Shown here piece after piece: positions 17,184-25,842 of a stretch of 64,000 nucleotides of DNA. Position 1 is the stretch's first letter, and each line of letters begins with the position of its first letter. The position numbers and the translations under genes are program-made. Below the pieces are notes generated by a model. That model ran no database searches. It was not told where the DNA came from and saw only the letters and a list, made by a program, of their open reading frames with translations. This DNA comes from Kitasatospora cineracea (GTDB taxonomy: Bacteria > Actinomycetota > Actinomycetes > Streptomycetales > Streptomycetaceae), in NCBI RefSeq assembly GCF_003751605.1, contig NZ_RJVJ01000001.1:2976001-3040000 (forward strand), written 5' to 3'.

Positions 17184-17669
17184 ATGGCCAAGTTCCTGCT
17201 GAGTCTGCACCTGCTGGCCGTGGCGCTGTGCATCGGTCCGGTGGCGGTCGCGGTGAGCATGTTCCCGCGCAGGGCGAAGGCCGCGCTGGCCGGGGGCCCG
17301 GAGCAGGCGGGGGCGCAGACCTCGGTGCGGCTGCTGCACCGGATCAGCAACGTGTACGCGCTGATCGGCCTCGCGGTGCCGGTGCTGGGCATCGGCACCG
17401 CGCAGGTGATGCACGTGCTGGGCAACGCCTGGCTGGTGACCTCGATCGTGCTGACCGCGATCGCCGCGGGCGTGCTGCTGCTGTTCGTGCTGCCCGGTCA
17501 GCAGGCGACCGTGGACGCGCTGGACGCGACCGAGGACAAGGACGCCGAAACGGCCCGCGCCGCAGGCAAGTTGAAGCTGCTGCCGATGACGGCGGGCGTG
17601 TTCAACCTGCTGTGGGCGGTCGTCCTGGTGCTGATGGTCATCCGGCCGGGGTCGTCGAACGGGGCGTGA
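17184..17669 (+). CDS. Integral membrane protein (DUF2269-like)
   Basis: 161 aa with four hydrophobic segments: MAKFLLSLHLLAVALCIGPV, a central SNVYALIGLAVPVLGIGTAQ, LVTSIVLTAIAAGVLLLFVL and the C-terminal AGVFNLLWAVVLVLMVIRPG. The arrangement resembles predicted membrane proteins of the DUF2269 type. No catalytic motif is seen. The 3' end overlaps the DUF2277 gene on the opposite strand by 32 bp. Upstream, 257 bases separate it from the divergent surface-protein gene. Confidence 0.65.
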   Translation: MAKFLLSLHLLAVALCIGPVAVAVSMFPRRAKAALAGGPEQAGAQTSVRLLHRISNVYALIGLAVPVLGIGTAQVMHVLGNAWLVTSIVLTAIAAGVLLLFVLPGQQATVDALDATEDKDAETARAAGKLKLLPMTAGVFNLLWAVVLVLMVIRPGSSNGA

Positions 17670-17874
17670 CCCCGCGGACCTCGATCGAGGCGAGCAACTG
17701 GGCGGTGGCCGCCGCGACGGCGGCCACCGCCGCGTCGAACGCCTCCCGGTTGTGCGCGGCGGGCGCCCGGAACCCGGAGATCTTCCGGACGTACTGGAGC
17801 GCCGCCGCGTGCACGTCCTCGGGGGTGGCGTCGGGCGTCATCGGCGGGCGGAGCGTCTTGATGCTTCGGCACAT
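17638..17874 (-). CDS. DUF2277 family protein
   Basis: 78 aa starting MCRSIKTLRPPMTPDATPED, followed by AALQYVRKISGFRAPAAHN and a helix EAFDAAVAAVAAATAQLL. This is the full DUF2277 pattern (Cys/Ile/Lys at the N-terminus, QYVRK-SG core), a small conserved cytosolic protein of unknown function. Longer in-frame versions reaching leftward through several kilobases are composition artefacts. Its 3' end overlaps that of the convergent membrane-protein gene. Confidence 0.85.
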   Translation of the reverse strand: MCRSIKTLRPPMTPDATPEDVHAAALQYVRKISGFRAPAAHNREAFDAAVAAVAAATAQLLASIEVRGVTPRSTTPAG

Positions 17875-17915
17875 GCCTCCAGTCTGCCGCGCCGCACCGA
17901 CACCCCGCCGACGGT

Positions 17916-18896
17916 TCAGGGCAGTTGCCGCAGCCGCACCCCGGCCCGCTTGACGGCCCGGGCCACGATCGCGGTCTCCACCCGCCGCACCCCGAGCGGC
18001 CCCAGCACCCCGGTCTGGAACCGGTACAGCGCCGCGTGGTCGGGGCAGAACACGGCGGCCATCAGGTTGCTCGGCCCGCTGGTGGCCAGCACGCCGTGCA
18101 CCTGCGGGTGCCGGGCCAGCGCCTCCCCGGTCGCCGCCAGCCGCCCGGGCTCGACGTCCAGCCACAGGTTGGCGTCCACCGCGGCGCCCACCAGCCGCGG
18201 GTCCACGCTGACGTGGGTGCGCAGCAACCCGCCCGCGCCGAGCCGGTGCAGGCGGCGCCGGACGGTGGACTCCGGCACCTGCAGCGCGGCGGCCAGCGCC
18301 GCGTGCGAACGGCGGGCGTCGACGCCCAGCGCGTCCAGCAGCCGGTGGTCCAGCGCGTCCGGCGCGGGCGGCGGCCCGGCCGGGGCGGGCGGCGGGGCCA
18401 GCGCGGCCTCCTGACCGGCCGTCAGCGCCCCGCAGCGCCAGGCCGAGGCGTCCGCGAACAGGTGCAGCACGGCGTGCGCGGTGGACTCCAACACCGCGTC
18501 GGTGGCCGGCAGCCGCCCGTGCAGCAGCCGGTCCCGGGCGGACGCCTCGGCCAGCACCACCGCCGACACCTCCTGCCCGCCGAGCATCACGTCGACGAAC
18601 GGCACCCCGTCCTGGGCGGCCAGCGCCAGCGCGATCGCCTCCACCCGCCCGCGCAGCACCCGCACCCGCAGCAGCAGCGCGCCGAGCGCGGCCTCCCGGG
18701 CGTCCGGCATCCGCACCACCCGGACCGCGCCCGTCCCCAGCAGCCGCCCCAGCCGCCGGGTCACCGTCCGCGCCGACACCCCCAGCACCTCGGCGATCCG
18801 CCCCGGCTCGGCCCGCCCGTCCACCTGCAGCGCGTGCACCAGCCGCCGGTCCAGCGCGTCCAGCACCGCGGCGGGATCCGCCGTACCCGTGTCCAT
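17916..18896 (-). CDS. Lrp/AsnC regulator with two HTH modules
   Basis: 326 aa, about twice the family length. Module 1 has an AsnC HTH (LDRRLVHALQVDGRAEPGRI, then GVSARTVTRRLGRL); module 2 starts near residue 185 (LDHRLLDALGVDARRSHAAL, then QVPESTVRRRLHRL) and carries a recognisable ligand-binding (RAM) domain (NLWLDVEPGRLAATGEALAR). Lrp/AsnC proteins sense amino acids or related metabolites. It diverges from the inositol-phosphatase-like gene at 18991 with 94 bp between, a likely target. Confidence 0.85.
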   Translation of the reverse strand: MDTGTADPAAVLDALDRRLVHALQVDGRAEPGRIAEVLGVSARTVTRRLGRLLGTGAVRVVRMPDAREAALGALLLRVRVLRGRVEAIALALAAQDGVPFVDVMLGGQEVSAVVLAEASARDRLLHGRLPATDAVLESTAHAVLHLFADASAWRCGALTAGQEAALAPPPAPAGPPPAPDALDHRLLDALGVDARRSHAALAAALQVPESTVRRRLHRLGAGGLLRTHVSVDPRLVGAAVDANLWLDVEPGRLAATGEALARHPQVHGVLATSGPSNLMAAVFCPDHAALYRFQTGVLGPLGVRRVETAIVARAVKRAGVRLRQLP

Positions 18897-18990
18897 GCTG
18901 TCCGATCCCCGCCGTTCCAGTGCCACCGACGTCCCGATGAGCCACCCCGACGGTACTCCTGGAGGCCCACCGCGACGAAGGAGAACCACC

Positions 18991-19776
18991 GTGCAGCACC
19001 TCCTGGACGCCACCGAGCGGGCCCTGCGCGAGGTCGGCGACCTGCTCGCCGCCCGGCAGCCCGCCGAACCCGTCGCCGCCACCACCCCCGCCGAGGCCCG
19101 CGCCGCGTTCGACGCCGTCGACCGCCCCGCCGCCCGGCTGCTGCGCGAGCGGCTCACCGCACTGCGCCCGCAGGCCGGATGGCTGGACGACGAGTGGGCC
19201 CGCGAGGTGCCCGGAACCGGCGAGTGGTGGCTGGCCGACGCCACCGACGGCGCCGTCCAGTACCTGGGCGCGCTGCCGCACTGGGCGGTCACCGCGACCC
19301 TGCTGCGCGACGGCGCCCCCGTCCTGGCGGTGGTGCACGCGCCGCGCACCGCCGCCACCTACACCGCGACGGCCGGCGGCGGCACCCGGCTGAACGGCCG
19401 CCGCTGCGCGCCCCGCCCGCGCACCCTGGCCACCGCCGTCGCCGCCACCTCCCAGCCCCCGCTGGTCGCCCGCGACCCGGCGGCCCTGCGCGCCGCCGGG
19501 GCCTCGCTGAGCGCCGTGCTGCCGCACGTCCCGGCCGTCCGCAACCTCGGCCCGACCGCCCTGCAGACCGCCCAGGTCGGCTCCGGCCACCTCACCCTGT
19601 TCTGGCAGTACGGCGCCGACCCGGCCAACCTGCTGCCCGGCGCGCTGCTCGCCGCCGAGGCCGGCGCCGTGGTCAGCGACGCGCAGGGCGCCCCGTGGAC
19701 GCCCGCCGCCCCGTCCTTCGTCGCCGCCGCGCCCGGCGTGCACGCCGAACTCCTGGACGTGCTGCGCGCGGTGTGA
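18991..19776 (+). CDS. Inositol monophosphatase family protein, diverged
   Basis: 261 aa from GTG 18991, with AAGGAGAA 8 bases upstream. The family's metal motif DPIDGT appears as DATDGA within WWLADATDGAVQYLGALPHW, and the second signature as FWQYGADPANLLPGALLAAE. The first Glu pair (EE) is replaced by DDE. With two Asp kept but the motifs altered, magnesium-dependent phosphatase activity is uncertain; it may act on another sugar phosphate or be non-catalytic. It is divergent from the double AsnC regulator. Confidence 0.75.
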   Translation: MQHLLDATERALREVGDLLAARQPAEPVAATTPAEARAAFDAVDRPAARLLRERLTALRPQAGWLDDEWAREVPGTGEWWLADATDGAVQYLGALPHWAVTATLLRDGAPVLAVVHAPRTAATYTATAGGGTRLNGRRCAPRPRTLATAVAATSQPPLVARDPAALRAAGASLSAVLPHVPAVRNLGPTALQTAQVGSGHLTLFWQYGADPANLLPGALLAAEAGAVVSDAQGAPWTPAAPSFVAAAPGVHAELLDVLRAV

Positions 19777-19869
19777 CGGGCGCTGCCGGCGGCACCGGTC
19801 AGGAGACGTTGTCGGCGGCAGCGGTCAGGATGGGGGACGACCGTCCCGCGACTCACAGGAGGCCCGCCC

Positions 19870-20793
19870 ATGACGACACCGACCTGCCCGCTCGACGGAA
19901 AGGTCGCCCTCGTCGCGGGCGGCACCCGGGGCGCCGGCCGCGGCATCGCCGTCCAGCTCGGCGCCGCCGGGGCCACCGTGTACGTCACCGGCCGCTCCGC
20001 GCAGGGCCACCGCTCCGAGTACGACCGGCCCGAGACGCTGGAGGAGACCGCCGAGCTGGTCACCGCGGCCGGCGGCCGCGGCGTCGCCGTCCGGGCCGAC
20101 CACAGCGACCCGGCGCAGGTCGCCGCGCTCGCCGCCCGCCTGGAGCGCGAGCAGGGCCGCCTCGACGTCCTGGTCAACGACATCTGGGGCGGCGAGGGCA
20201 ACTTCGCCTGGGACGCCCCGCTCTGGGAGGACGACCTCGACCGCGGCCTGGCCCTGCTGCGCCGCGCCGTCGACACCCACGCCATCACCAGCCACCACCT
20301 GGTCCCGCTGCTGCTGCGCCGGCCCGGCGGGCTGGTGGTGGAGATGACCGACGGCACCGCCGAGTACAACGCGACGCGCTACCGGGTGTCCTTCTTCTAC
20401 GACCTCGCCAAGGCGTCCGTGCTGCGGATGGCCTTCGCGCTCGGCCACGAGCTCGGCCCGCGCGGCGCCACCGCGGTCGCGCTCACCCCCGGCTGGATGC
20501 GCTCGGAGATCATGCTGGAGCACTTCGGCGTCACCGAGCGGACGTGGCGCGAGGCGCTCGCCCGGGAGCCGCAGTTCGGGATCTCCGAGTCCACCGCGTA
20601 CGTCGGCCGCGCGGTGGCGCACCTCGCCGCCGACCCCGACCGGGCCCGCTGGAACGGCCGCTCCACCTCCAGCGCCGAACTCGCCCGCACCTACGGCTTC
20701 ACCGACCTCGACGGCAGCCGCCCGGACTGCTGGGCCTACCTCACCGCCGCCGAACAGGCCCCGGCCGCCCCCGACCCGGCCGCCTACCGCTGA
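19870..20793 (+). CDS. SDR family oxidoreductase
   Basis: 307 aa. The classical short-chain dehydrogenase fold is visible: cofactor motif GGTRGAGRGIA (residues ~16-26), a TGRSAQGHRSEY segment after strand 2 favouring NADP, VNDIWGG in place of NNAG, and active-site Tyr-Lys in FFYDLAKAS. The inserted segment around residues 110-130 and the long C-terminus (SSAELARTYGFTDLDGSRPD) match a subgroup of uncharacterised actinobacterial SDRs. It follows the IMPase-like gene by 93 bp. Substrate unknown. Confidence 0.88.
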   Translation: MTTPTCPLDGKVALVAGGTRGAGRGIAVQLGAAGATVYVTGRSAQGHRSEYDRPETLEETAELVTAAGGRGVAVRADHSDPAQVAALAARLEREQGRLDVLVNDIWGGEGNFAWDAPLWEDDLDRGLALLRRAVDTHAITSHHLVPLLLRRPGGLVVEMTDGTAEYNATRYRVSFFYDLAKASVLRMAFALGHELGPRGATAVALTPGWMRSEIMLEHFGVTERTWREALAREPQFGISESTAYVGRAVAHLAADPDRARWNGRSTSSAELARTYGFTDLDGSRPDCWAYLTAAEQAPAAPDPAAYR

Positions 20794-20811
20794 GCCGCCC
20801 GCCCCCGGGGC

Positions 20812-21471
20812 TTACTGCTCCAGCAGCCGGACGGGCAGCGTCGCGGCGGCGGTGAAGACCGCCCCGGGGGTGGTGAGTTCGAGGTAGTGCAGGTCCCCGT
20901 CGCGGTGCTGGACGGGCGGGTCGAGGGGCAGGTGCGACAGGTCGAGGGCGCCCAGCGCGTCCAGGCTGGCCCGGCCGAGCTTGATCAGGGCCTCCTTGCG
21001 CACCCACAGGCGCAGGAACGCCCGGGTGGGGTCGGGATGCCGCCGGACCAGGGCGCTCTCGGCCGTGGTCAGGACGTGCTGGAGGGTGGCCGGGTCGGTG
21101 GTGCGGGCGTCGAGGTGCTCGACGTCGACGCCGACCGGGACGGGGGCCGCCGCGGCGGCGATGACGCCGTTGGTGTGCGAGAGGCTCAGGTGCGTCCCGG
21201 GCCGGTCGGTGAGGTGCGGGCGGCCGTGGGCGGTGCTGCCGCAGCCGGGGCACCGCTGGCCGAAGGCCACCGCGGCGGGCTCGATGCCGAGGTGCGCGGC
21301 CGCGCAGTACCGGACCAGCAGGTGCGCGGCCAGGTAGTCGTCCCGGTCCGCGGGGCGCCGGAACCGCTCCAGGCGCTCGCGCTCGAACGCGGTGAGCAGC
21401 CGCTCGTCGGCGTCCGGCCGGGCGAGCACCCCGGCAGTGGTGGCGAGCATGGCGAACGGCGGGTTCGGCAC
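20812..21471 (-). CDS. 4'-phosphopantetheinyl transferase (Sfp type)
   Basis: 219 aa from GTG 21471, preceded by AAAGGGAGAA. The order fits Sfp/AcpT: an N-terminal half with RRPADRDDYLAAHLLVRY, then HLSLSHT (CoA site), PVGVDVEHLD (metal site) and LWVRKEALIKLGRAS (the WxxKEA motif). Between them is a CPGCGSTAHGRPH insert as in several actinobacterial Sfp enzymes. It transfers phosphopantetheine from CoA to carrier proteins of PKS, NRPS or fatty acid synthesis. No PKS or NRPS is nearby, so it may serve clusters elsewhere. It converges on the SDR gene. Confidence 0.9.
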   Translation of the reverse strand: MPNPPFAMLATTAGVLARPDADERLLTAFERERLERFRRPADRDDYLAAHLLVRYCAAAHLGIEPAAVAFGQRCPGCGSTAHGRPHLTDRPGTHLSLSHTNGVIAAAAAPVPVGVDVEHLDARTTDPATLQHVLTTAESALVRRHPDPTRAFLRLWVRKEALIKLGRASLDALGALDLSHLPLDPPVQHRDGDLHYLELTTPGAVFTAAATLPVRLLEQ

Positions 21472-21638
21472 GGTTCTCCCTTTCCGGGCTGGCACCTTCG
21501 CTGGCGGAATATCAAAGTAGTCCGTTCGAATGATTGTCCGGCGCGTCCGGGTCGCCCCGTCCGGAGGCGGTCCGCCGCTTCCTCTTTGCTGACCGGTGTC
21601 CGCTGTCTGCTGACCCACCGTCAACGAGAGGGGTGCCC

Positions 21639-23090
21639 GTGCGACACGGTGTCCGCGGCAAGAACCCGCTGCTCCGCTTCGCCGTGGTGACGGCGCTCGC
21701 CGCCGCTCCGCTGCTCACACTGGTCGTGGCCGGAGAGGCCGCCCAGATGGCGCCGCCACTGGGCCCCTGCTCGGGCCCGGACTGCCCGAGCACCTGGGGC
21801 CCGCCGCACACCGGGCCGTTCGACGGGGCCGACGCCTCCCTCAACATCTACGTGGGCGGCAACTACCTGGTGCGGCAGAACGCGGCCGAGGCCGAGGGCA
21901 AGATCGCGGTGGTCGGCAACCTCGACATCAACAAGGCGTCGGGCGGCGCCTTCAACATGGGCGTGGTGGGCGTCGGCTCGATGGTCACCCCGCCGAACGC
22001 CTCGGACCACGTGACGGTGGGCGGCTCGGTCGCCGTGGACGCCTCGCAGGCGAACCCCAGCAAGCTGTTCATCGGCGGCACCGACTTCTTCGCCCAGCCG
22101 CCGAAGGCGCGGTGGGGGAACCTCAAGTACGGCACCACGCTGACCGGCTCCTACGACATCACCCCGGACGGCCGGGCCATCCAGGACCCGGCGGCGATCG
22201 ACGAGTTCCGCGGCCTGACACCGGTCATCGAGGGCCACTCCGCCTGCATGGCCCGGCAGACCGCGACCGGCACCGTGGTGGACGACGGCACCACGGTCAC
22301 CTTCACCGGCGACGGCACCAGCGCCCGCCAGGTGTTCGACTACGGACAGAACATCGGCACCGACGGCGGCCGCCGGGCCATCGTGTTCGCGGGCGTCCCG
22401 GCCGGCGCGACCGTGATCGTCAACATGACCGGCAGCGACGTGACCGTCAACACCAGCAGCGGCACCGGCCAGGCCGGCGACCAGCTGACGGAACTGCGGC
22501 CGAACCTGATGTGGAACTTCCCGACCGCCACCAACGTGGTGGTGGAGGGCGACGCCCAGTGGCAGGGCTCGATCATGGCGGGCAACCCCGGGAGCACCAC
22601 CACGCTCTCCAACCCCGGCACCAACGGCCGCGTCTACCTGGCGGGCAACCTGCTCCAGCAGGGCAGCGCCGGCACCGAGATCCACAACTACCCGTTCAAC
22701 GGCGACCTGCCGGACTGCAGCGAGAGCCCGTCGCCGTCCCCCTCGCCGAGCGACTCGACCAGCCCCTCGCCCTCGCCCTCGCCGAGCGAGTCGACCAGCC
22801 CGTCGCCGAGCCCGAGTCCGTCGACCAGCGAGAGCCCCTCGCCGTCGCCCTCGGAGAGCGAGAGCCCCGGCCCGAGCCCGTCGTCGAGCGGGAGCACCAG
22901 CCCCGCGCCGTCGCCGAGCGGGAGCACACCGCAGCCGACCGGCTCCGGTTCCACCCCGGCGGGGCCGCCGCTGCCGAACACCGGCGGTGACAGCCTGGTC
23001 GCCCCGGCGGCCGGGGCCGCCGCGGTGCTGCTGGGCCTGGGCGGCGCCGTGATCGCGCTGGCCCGCCGCGCCCGGGGCCGGCACAGCTGA
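21639..23090 (+). CDS. LPNTG-anchored choice-of-anchor A protein
   Basis: 483 aa from GTG 21639 (GAGAGGGG upstream). A signal peptide (RFAVVTALAAAPLLTLVVAG) leads into a choice-of-anchor A domain of about 330 residues: NIYVGGNYLVRQNAAEAEGK, AVVGNLDIN, and a late MWNFPTATNVVVEGDAQWQG with SIMAGN. A Ser/Pro stalk of about 85 residues ends in LPNTG, a hydrophobic helix and RRARGRHS, a canonical sortase signal. These proteins are wall-exposed and may have an adhesin-like or structural role. It converges with kynureninase across a perfect terminator. Confidence 0.87.
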   Translation: MRHGVRGKNPLLRFAVVTALAAAPLLTLVVAGEAAQMAPPLGPCSGPDCPSTWGPPHTGPFDGADASLNIYVGGNYLVRQNAAEAEGKIAVVGNLDINKASGGAFNMGVVGVGSMVTPPNASDHVTVGGSVAVDASQANPSKLFIGGTDFFAQPPKARWGNLKYGTTLTGSYDITPDGRAIQDPAAIDEFRGLTPVIEGHSACMARQTATGTVVDDGTTVTFTGDGTSARQVFDYGQNIGTDGGRRAIVFAGVPAGATVIVNMTGSDVTVNTSSGTGQAGDQLTELRPNLMWNFPTATNVVVEGDAQWQGSIMAGNPGSTTTLSNPGTNGRVYLAGNLLQQGSAGTEIHNYPFNGDLPDCSESPSPSPSPSDSTSPSPSPSPSESTSPSPSPSPSTSESPSPSPSESESPGPSPSSSGSTSPAPSPSGSTPQPTGSGSTPAGPPLPNTGGDSLVAPAAGAAAVLLGLGGAVIALARRARGRHS

Positions 23091-23105
23091 CCGAGGCGGA
23101 CAGCA

Positions 23106-23139
23106 GGACGGCCGGGGCCCGCACGGGCCCCGGCCGTCC
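23106..23139. terminator. Bidirectional terminator
   Basis: GGACGGCCGGGGCCC (23106-23120) and GGGCCCCGGCCGTCC (23125-23139) form a perfect 15-bp stem with loop GCAC between convergent genes. Confidence 0.85.
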
Positions 23140-23154
23140 GGCGTCGACGGGTGG

Positions 23155-24384
23155 TCAGGTGACGTCGCCGCGGCGGGCGAAGCGCTCCGCGCGCCACTCG
23201 CCGCTCGCCAGCACCTCGCGCAGCGCGGTGGCCGCGTCGTGCACGTCGGCGCGGGAGAGGTAGAGCGGGGTGAAGCCGAAGCGCATCAGGTCGGGGGCGC
23301 GGAAGTCGCCGATCACCCCGCGGGCGATCAGCGCCTGCACCACCGCGTGGCCGTCGGGGTGCCGCAGCGCGACCTGGCTGCCGCGCCGGGCGGGCTCCCG
23401 CGGGGTGACCGGCTCGACGTCCAGGTCGGCGGTCAACTCCAGGAACAGGTCGGTCAGTTCGAGGCTCTTGAGCCGGACGGCGGCCGGGTCGGCCAGCTCC
23501 CAGACCTCCAGCGCGGCCTCCAGCGCGGCCAGGCCGAGGACCGGCGGGGTGCCGGTGAGGAAGCGGGTGACGCCCTCGGCGGGCCGGTAGCCGGGCTCGA
23601 AGTCGAACTGCCGGGCGTGCCCGAACCAGCCGGTCAGCGGCTGCCGGGCGTCGGCCTGGTGGCGGGCCGCGGCGTACAGGAAGGCGGGCGCGCCCGGGCC
23701 GCCGTTGAGGTACTTGTAGCCGCAGCCGACGGCGAAGTCGACGCCCGCCGCGTCCAGGTGGATCGGCAGCGCGCCCGCGGTGTGGCACAGGTCCCAGACG
23801 GCGAGCGCCCCGGCGGCGTGGATCCGCTCGGTGACGGCCGCCATGTCCAGCAGCTCGCCGGTCCGGTAGTCGACGTGCGAGAGCAGCACCACGGCGGCCT
23901 CGGAGTCCAGGGCGGCGTCCAGCTGCGCGGCGGAGTCCAGCAGCACCGGCCGGGTGCCGGGGTGCAGGCCGCTCAGGCCGTCGGCGATGTACAGGTCGGT
24001 GGGGAAGGCGTGCCGCTCGACGAGCAGCGCCGGGCGGCCCGGACGCAGCCGCAGGGCCGCGCCCAGCACCTTGAACAGGTTGACCGAGGTGGAGTCGCAG
24101 ACCACCACCTGCCCGGGCGCGGCGCCCAGCAGGTGGGCGCCGAGCCGGTCGCCGAGCCGCCCCGGCTGGTGGAACCAGCCGGCGTCGTTCCAGGACCGGA
24201 TCAGTCCCGCGCCCCACTCGCCCTCCACCACCTTCGCCAGGTGGCCGGGGGTGCGGCGGGGCAGCGCGCCCAGCGAGTTGCCGTCGAGGTAGAGCACCCC
24301 GGCGGGTAGGTCGAACTCGGCGCGCAGGGCGTGCAGCGGGTCGGCGGCGTCGCGGGCCGCGCACTGCTCACGGGTGGGGGTCAC
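23155..24384 (-). CDS. kynU: Kynureninase
   Basis: 409 aa from GTG 24384 (GGGAG upstream). This PLP enzyme cleaves kynurenine to anthranilate and alanine (or 3-hydroxykynurenine to 3-hydroxyanthranilate). Marks: YLDGNSLGALPRRT near the N-terminus, GEWGAGLIRSWNDAGW, DSTSVNLFK, LSHVDYRTGEL, WDLCHTAGALPI and the Schiff-base Lys in GYKYLNGGPGAP; RFLTGTPPVLGLAALE follows. It lies 20 bp after tryptophan dioxygenase, so they form an operon. No kynurenine formamidase is present between or after them. Confidence 0.95.
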   Translation of the reverse strand: MTPTREQCAARDAADPLHALRAEFDLPAGVLYLDGNSLGALPRRTPGHLAKVVEGEWGAGLIRSWNDAGWFHQPGRLGDRLGAHLLGAAPGQVVVCDSTSVNLFKVLGAALRLRPGRPALLVERHAFPTDLYIADGLSGLHPGTRPVLLDSAAQLDAALDSEAAVVLLSHVDYRTGELLDMAAVTERIHAAGALAVWDLCHTAGALPIHLDAAGVDFAVGCGYKYLNGGPGAPAFLYAAARHQADARQPLTGWFGHARQFDFEPGYRPAEGVTRFLTGTPPVLGLAALEAALEVWELADPAAVRLKSLELTDLFLELTADLDVEPVTPREPARRGSQVALRHPDGHAVVQALIARGVIGDFRAPDLMRFGFTPLYLSRADVHDAATALREVLASGEWRAERFARRGDVT

Positions 24385-24404
24385 GGCGTTGCTCCCGGGG
24401 GTGC

Positions 24405-25244
24405 TCAGAGGTCGTTGCGGACGGTCCACAGCTCGGGGAAGACGTCCTGGTCGGCGGACTGCTTCAGCCAGCTCAGGCCGCTGGAGCCGCCGGTGCCGGG
24501 CTTGCCGCCCATGGTGCGCTTGACGGCGGAGTAGTGGCGCTGGCGCCAGCGCGTGACGCGCTCGGCGGTGTCCAGCAGGGCCTCGCCGAGCCGGACCAGG
24601 TCGGCCAGCGCCGGGTCGGTGTAGACGGCCCGCCAGGCGGCCTCCACCGCGTCGTCGTGGCGGTGCCGGGCGGTGACCGGCGCCGCGGGCACCGCCAGGC
24701 CGCGCCGGGCCAGCACGGCCAGCGCCTCGGCGTACAGGCTCGGGGTGCGCAGCGCGGCGAACAGCGCGTCGTACTCGGCGGGGGATTCCCGGTACATCTC
24801 CAGCAGGCCCTCGCTGCGGTTGCCGAGCAGGAACTCCAGCCGCAGGAAGGCCGAGGACTGGAAGCCGGACGCCTCGCCGAGCACCGGGCGGAAGGAGTTG
24901 AACTCGGCGGGCGTCATGGCGGCCAGCAGGTCCCAGGAGCCGACCAGCACGTCCTGGGTGTGCTGCCCGCGGCGCAGCGCGGCCAGCGCGGCGTCCAGGT
25001 CGTCGGCGCGCAGGGCGGTGCGGGCGGCCGCCCAGTCGCGCTCCAGCAGGTCGAACAGCAGCTCCATCACCTGGGTGGTGACGATGAACGCGTACTCCGC
25101 GGGCTCCGCGCTGCGCGGCTGCTGGAGGGCGTGCAGTTCGGCCAGGCGCACGTACCGGGCGTAGGGGGTGGACGCGCCGGGGGCCTGGTCGGGGTCCTGG
25201 TCGGAACCGAACCGCAGGTGGGGACGGTGGGTCTGGCCGGTCAT
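24405..25244 (-). CDS. kynA: Tryptophan 2,3-dioxygenase
   Basis: 279 aa from ATG 25244 with a strong AAGGAGG site. It is a cytosolic heme enzyme opening the indole ring of L-Trp to N-formylkynurenine. Family marks: YARYVRLAELHALQQP, EYAFIVTTQVMELLFDLLER, FNSFRPVLGEASGFQSSAFL (substrate/heme pocket), RWRQRHYSAVKRTMGGK (with proximal His) and GTGGSSGLSWLK. It is first gene of the kynA-kynU pair, divergent from an Lrp/AsnC regulator 166 bp away. The pathway could feed catabolism or supply anthranilate/kynurenine to specialised metabolites. Confidence 0.95.
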   Translation of the reverse strand: MTGQTHRPHLRFGSDQDPDQAPGASTPYARYVRLAELHALQQPRSAEPAEYAFIVTTQVMELLFDLLERDWAAARTALRADDLDAALAALRRGQHTQDVLVGSWDLLAAMTPAEFNSFRPVLGEASGFQSSAFLRLEFLLGNRSEGLLEMYRESPAEYDALFAALRTPSLYAEALAVLARRGLAVPAAPVTARHRHDDAVEAAWRAVYTDPALADLVRLGEALLDTAERVTRWRQRHYSAVKRTMGGKPGTGGSSGLSWLKQSADQDVFPELWTVRNDL

Positions 25245-25410
25245 GGCCGGTACCTCCTTGGCTCCGCCCGCTCGGGGTGCCGCGGGCGTCACCCATTGTG
25301 CGGCGCGGCGGCCTGCTCTTGAATGGGCGTCGTAGCCCGGATGGGGGCATCGGCCTGCCGTTCGCAAGGCGTCCGCCCCCGATCGCCTGACGAACGAAAA
25401 GGAGCCGCCG

Positions 25411-25842
25411 GTGGACGCGGTGGACCGCCTGCTGCTGGCCGAACTGCAGGCCGACGCGCGACTGTCGTACAACGAGCTCTCCCGCCGGGTGAACCTCTCC
25501 CCGCCGGCCGTCGCGGAGCGGGTGCGCCGGCTGGAGGCGGACGGGGTGATCACCGGCTACCACGCGCACCTGGCCCCGGCGAAGGCCGGGGCGGCGGTGA
25601 TGGCCCTGGTCACGGTGGAGTGCTACGGGGTGCGCTGCCTGCTCCGCGACCCGGAGGTGGCGCGCTGGCCGGAGGTCTTCCAACTGCACCGGGTCACCGG
25701 CGGGGCGTGCTGTGTGCTGCTGGTCGGGGTGCCGGACATGCCGTCCTTCGAGCGCCTGACCGACCGGCTCGGCGGCTACGGACAGCCGACCAGCTCGATG
25801 ATCCTCTCCAGCCCGGTGCCGTGGCGCCCGCTCAGCCCCTGA
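25411..25842 (+). CDS. Lrp/AsnC family regulator of the kyn operon (KynR-like)
   Basis: 143 aa from GTG 25411 (AAAAGGAG upstream). The HTH (VDRLLLAELQADARLSYNEL, VNLSPPAVAERVRRLEADGV) and RAM domain (ALVTVECYGVRCLL, VTGGACCVLLVGVPDM) are of normal single-module length. Divergent placement against kynA-kynU is the arrangement described for kynurenine-responsive Lrp/AsnC activators (KynR) in other bacteria, so control of the pair by kynurenine or tryptophan is inferred. The last codons run into the first copy of the 25833-26290 repeat. Confidence 0.85.
   Translation: MDAVDRLLLAELQADARLSYNELSRRVNLSPPAVAERVRRLEADGVITGYHAHLAPAKAGAAVMALVTVECYGVRCLLRDPEVARWPEVFQLHRVTGGACCVLLVGVPDMPSFERLTDRLGGYGQPTSSMILSSPVPWRPLSP

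Noticed and set aside
20812..25842. NRPS-linked biosynthetic cluster (PPTase plus tryptophan-to-kynurenine genes)
   Set aside because: No NRPS, PKS or carrier protein is in the window, and the genes are separated by a terminator and a surface-protein gene.
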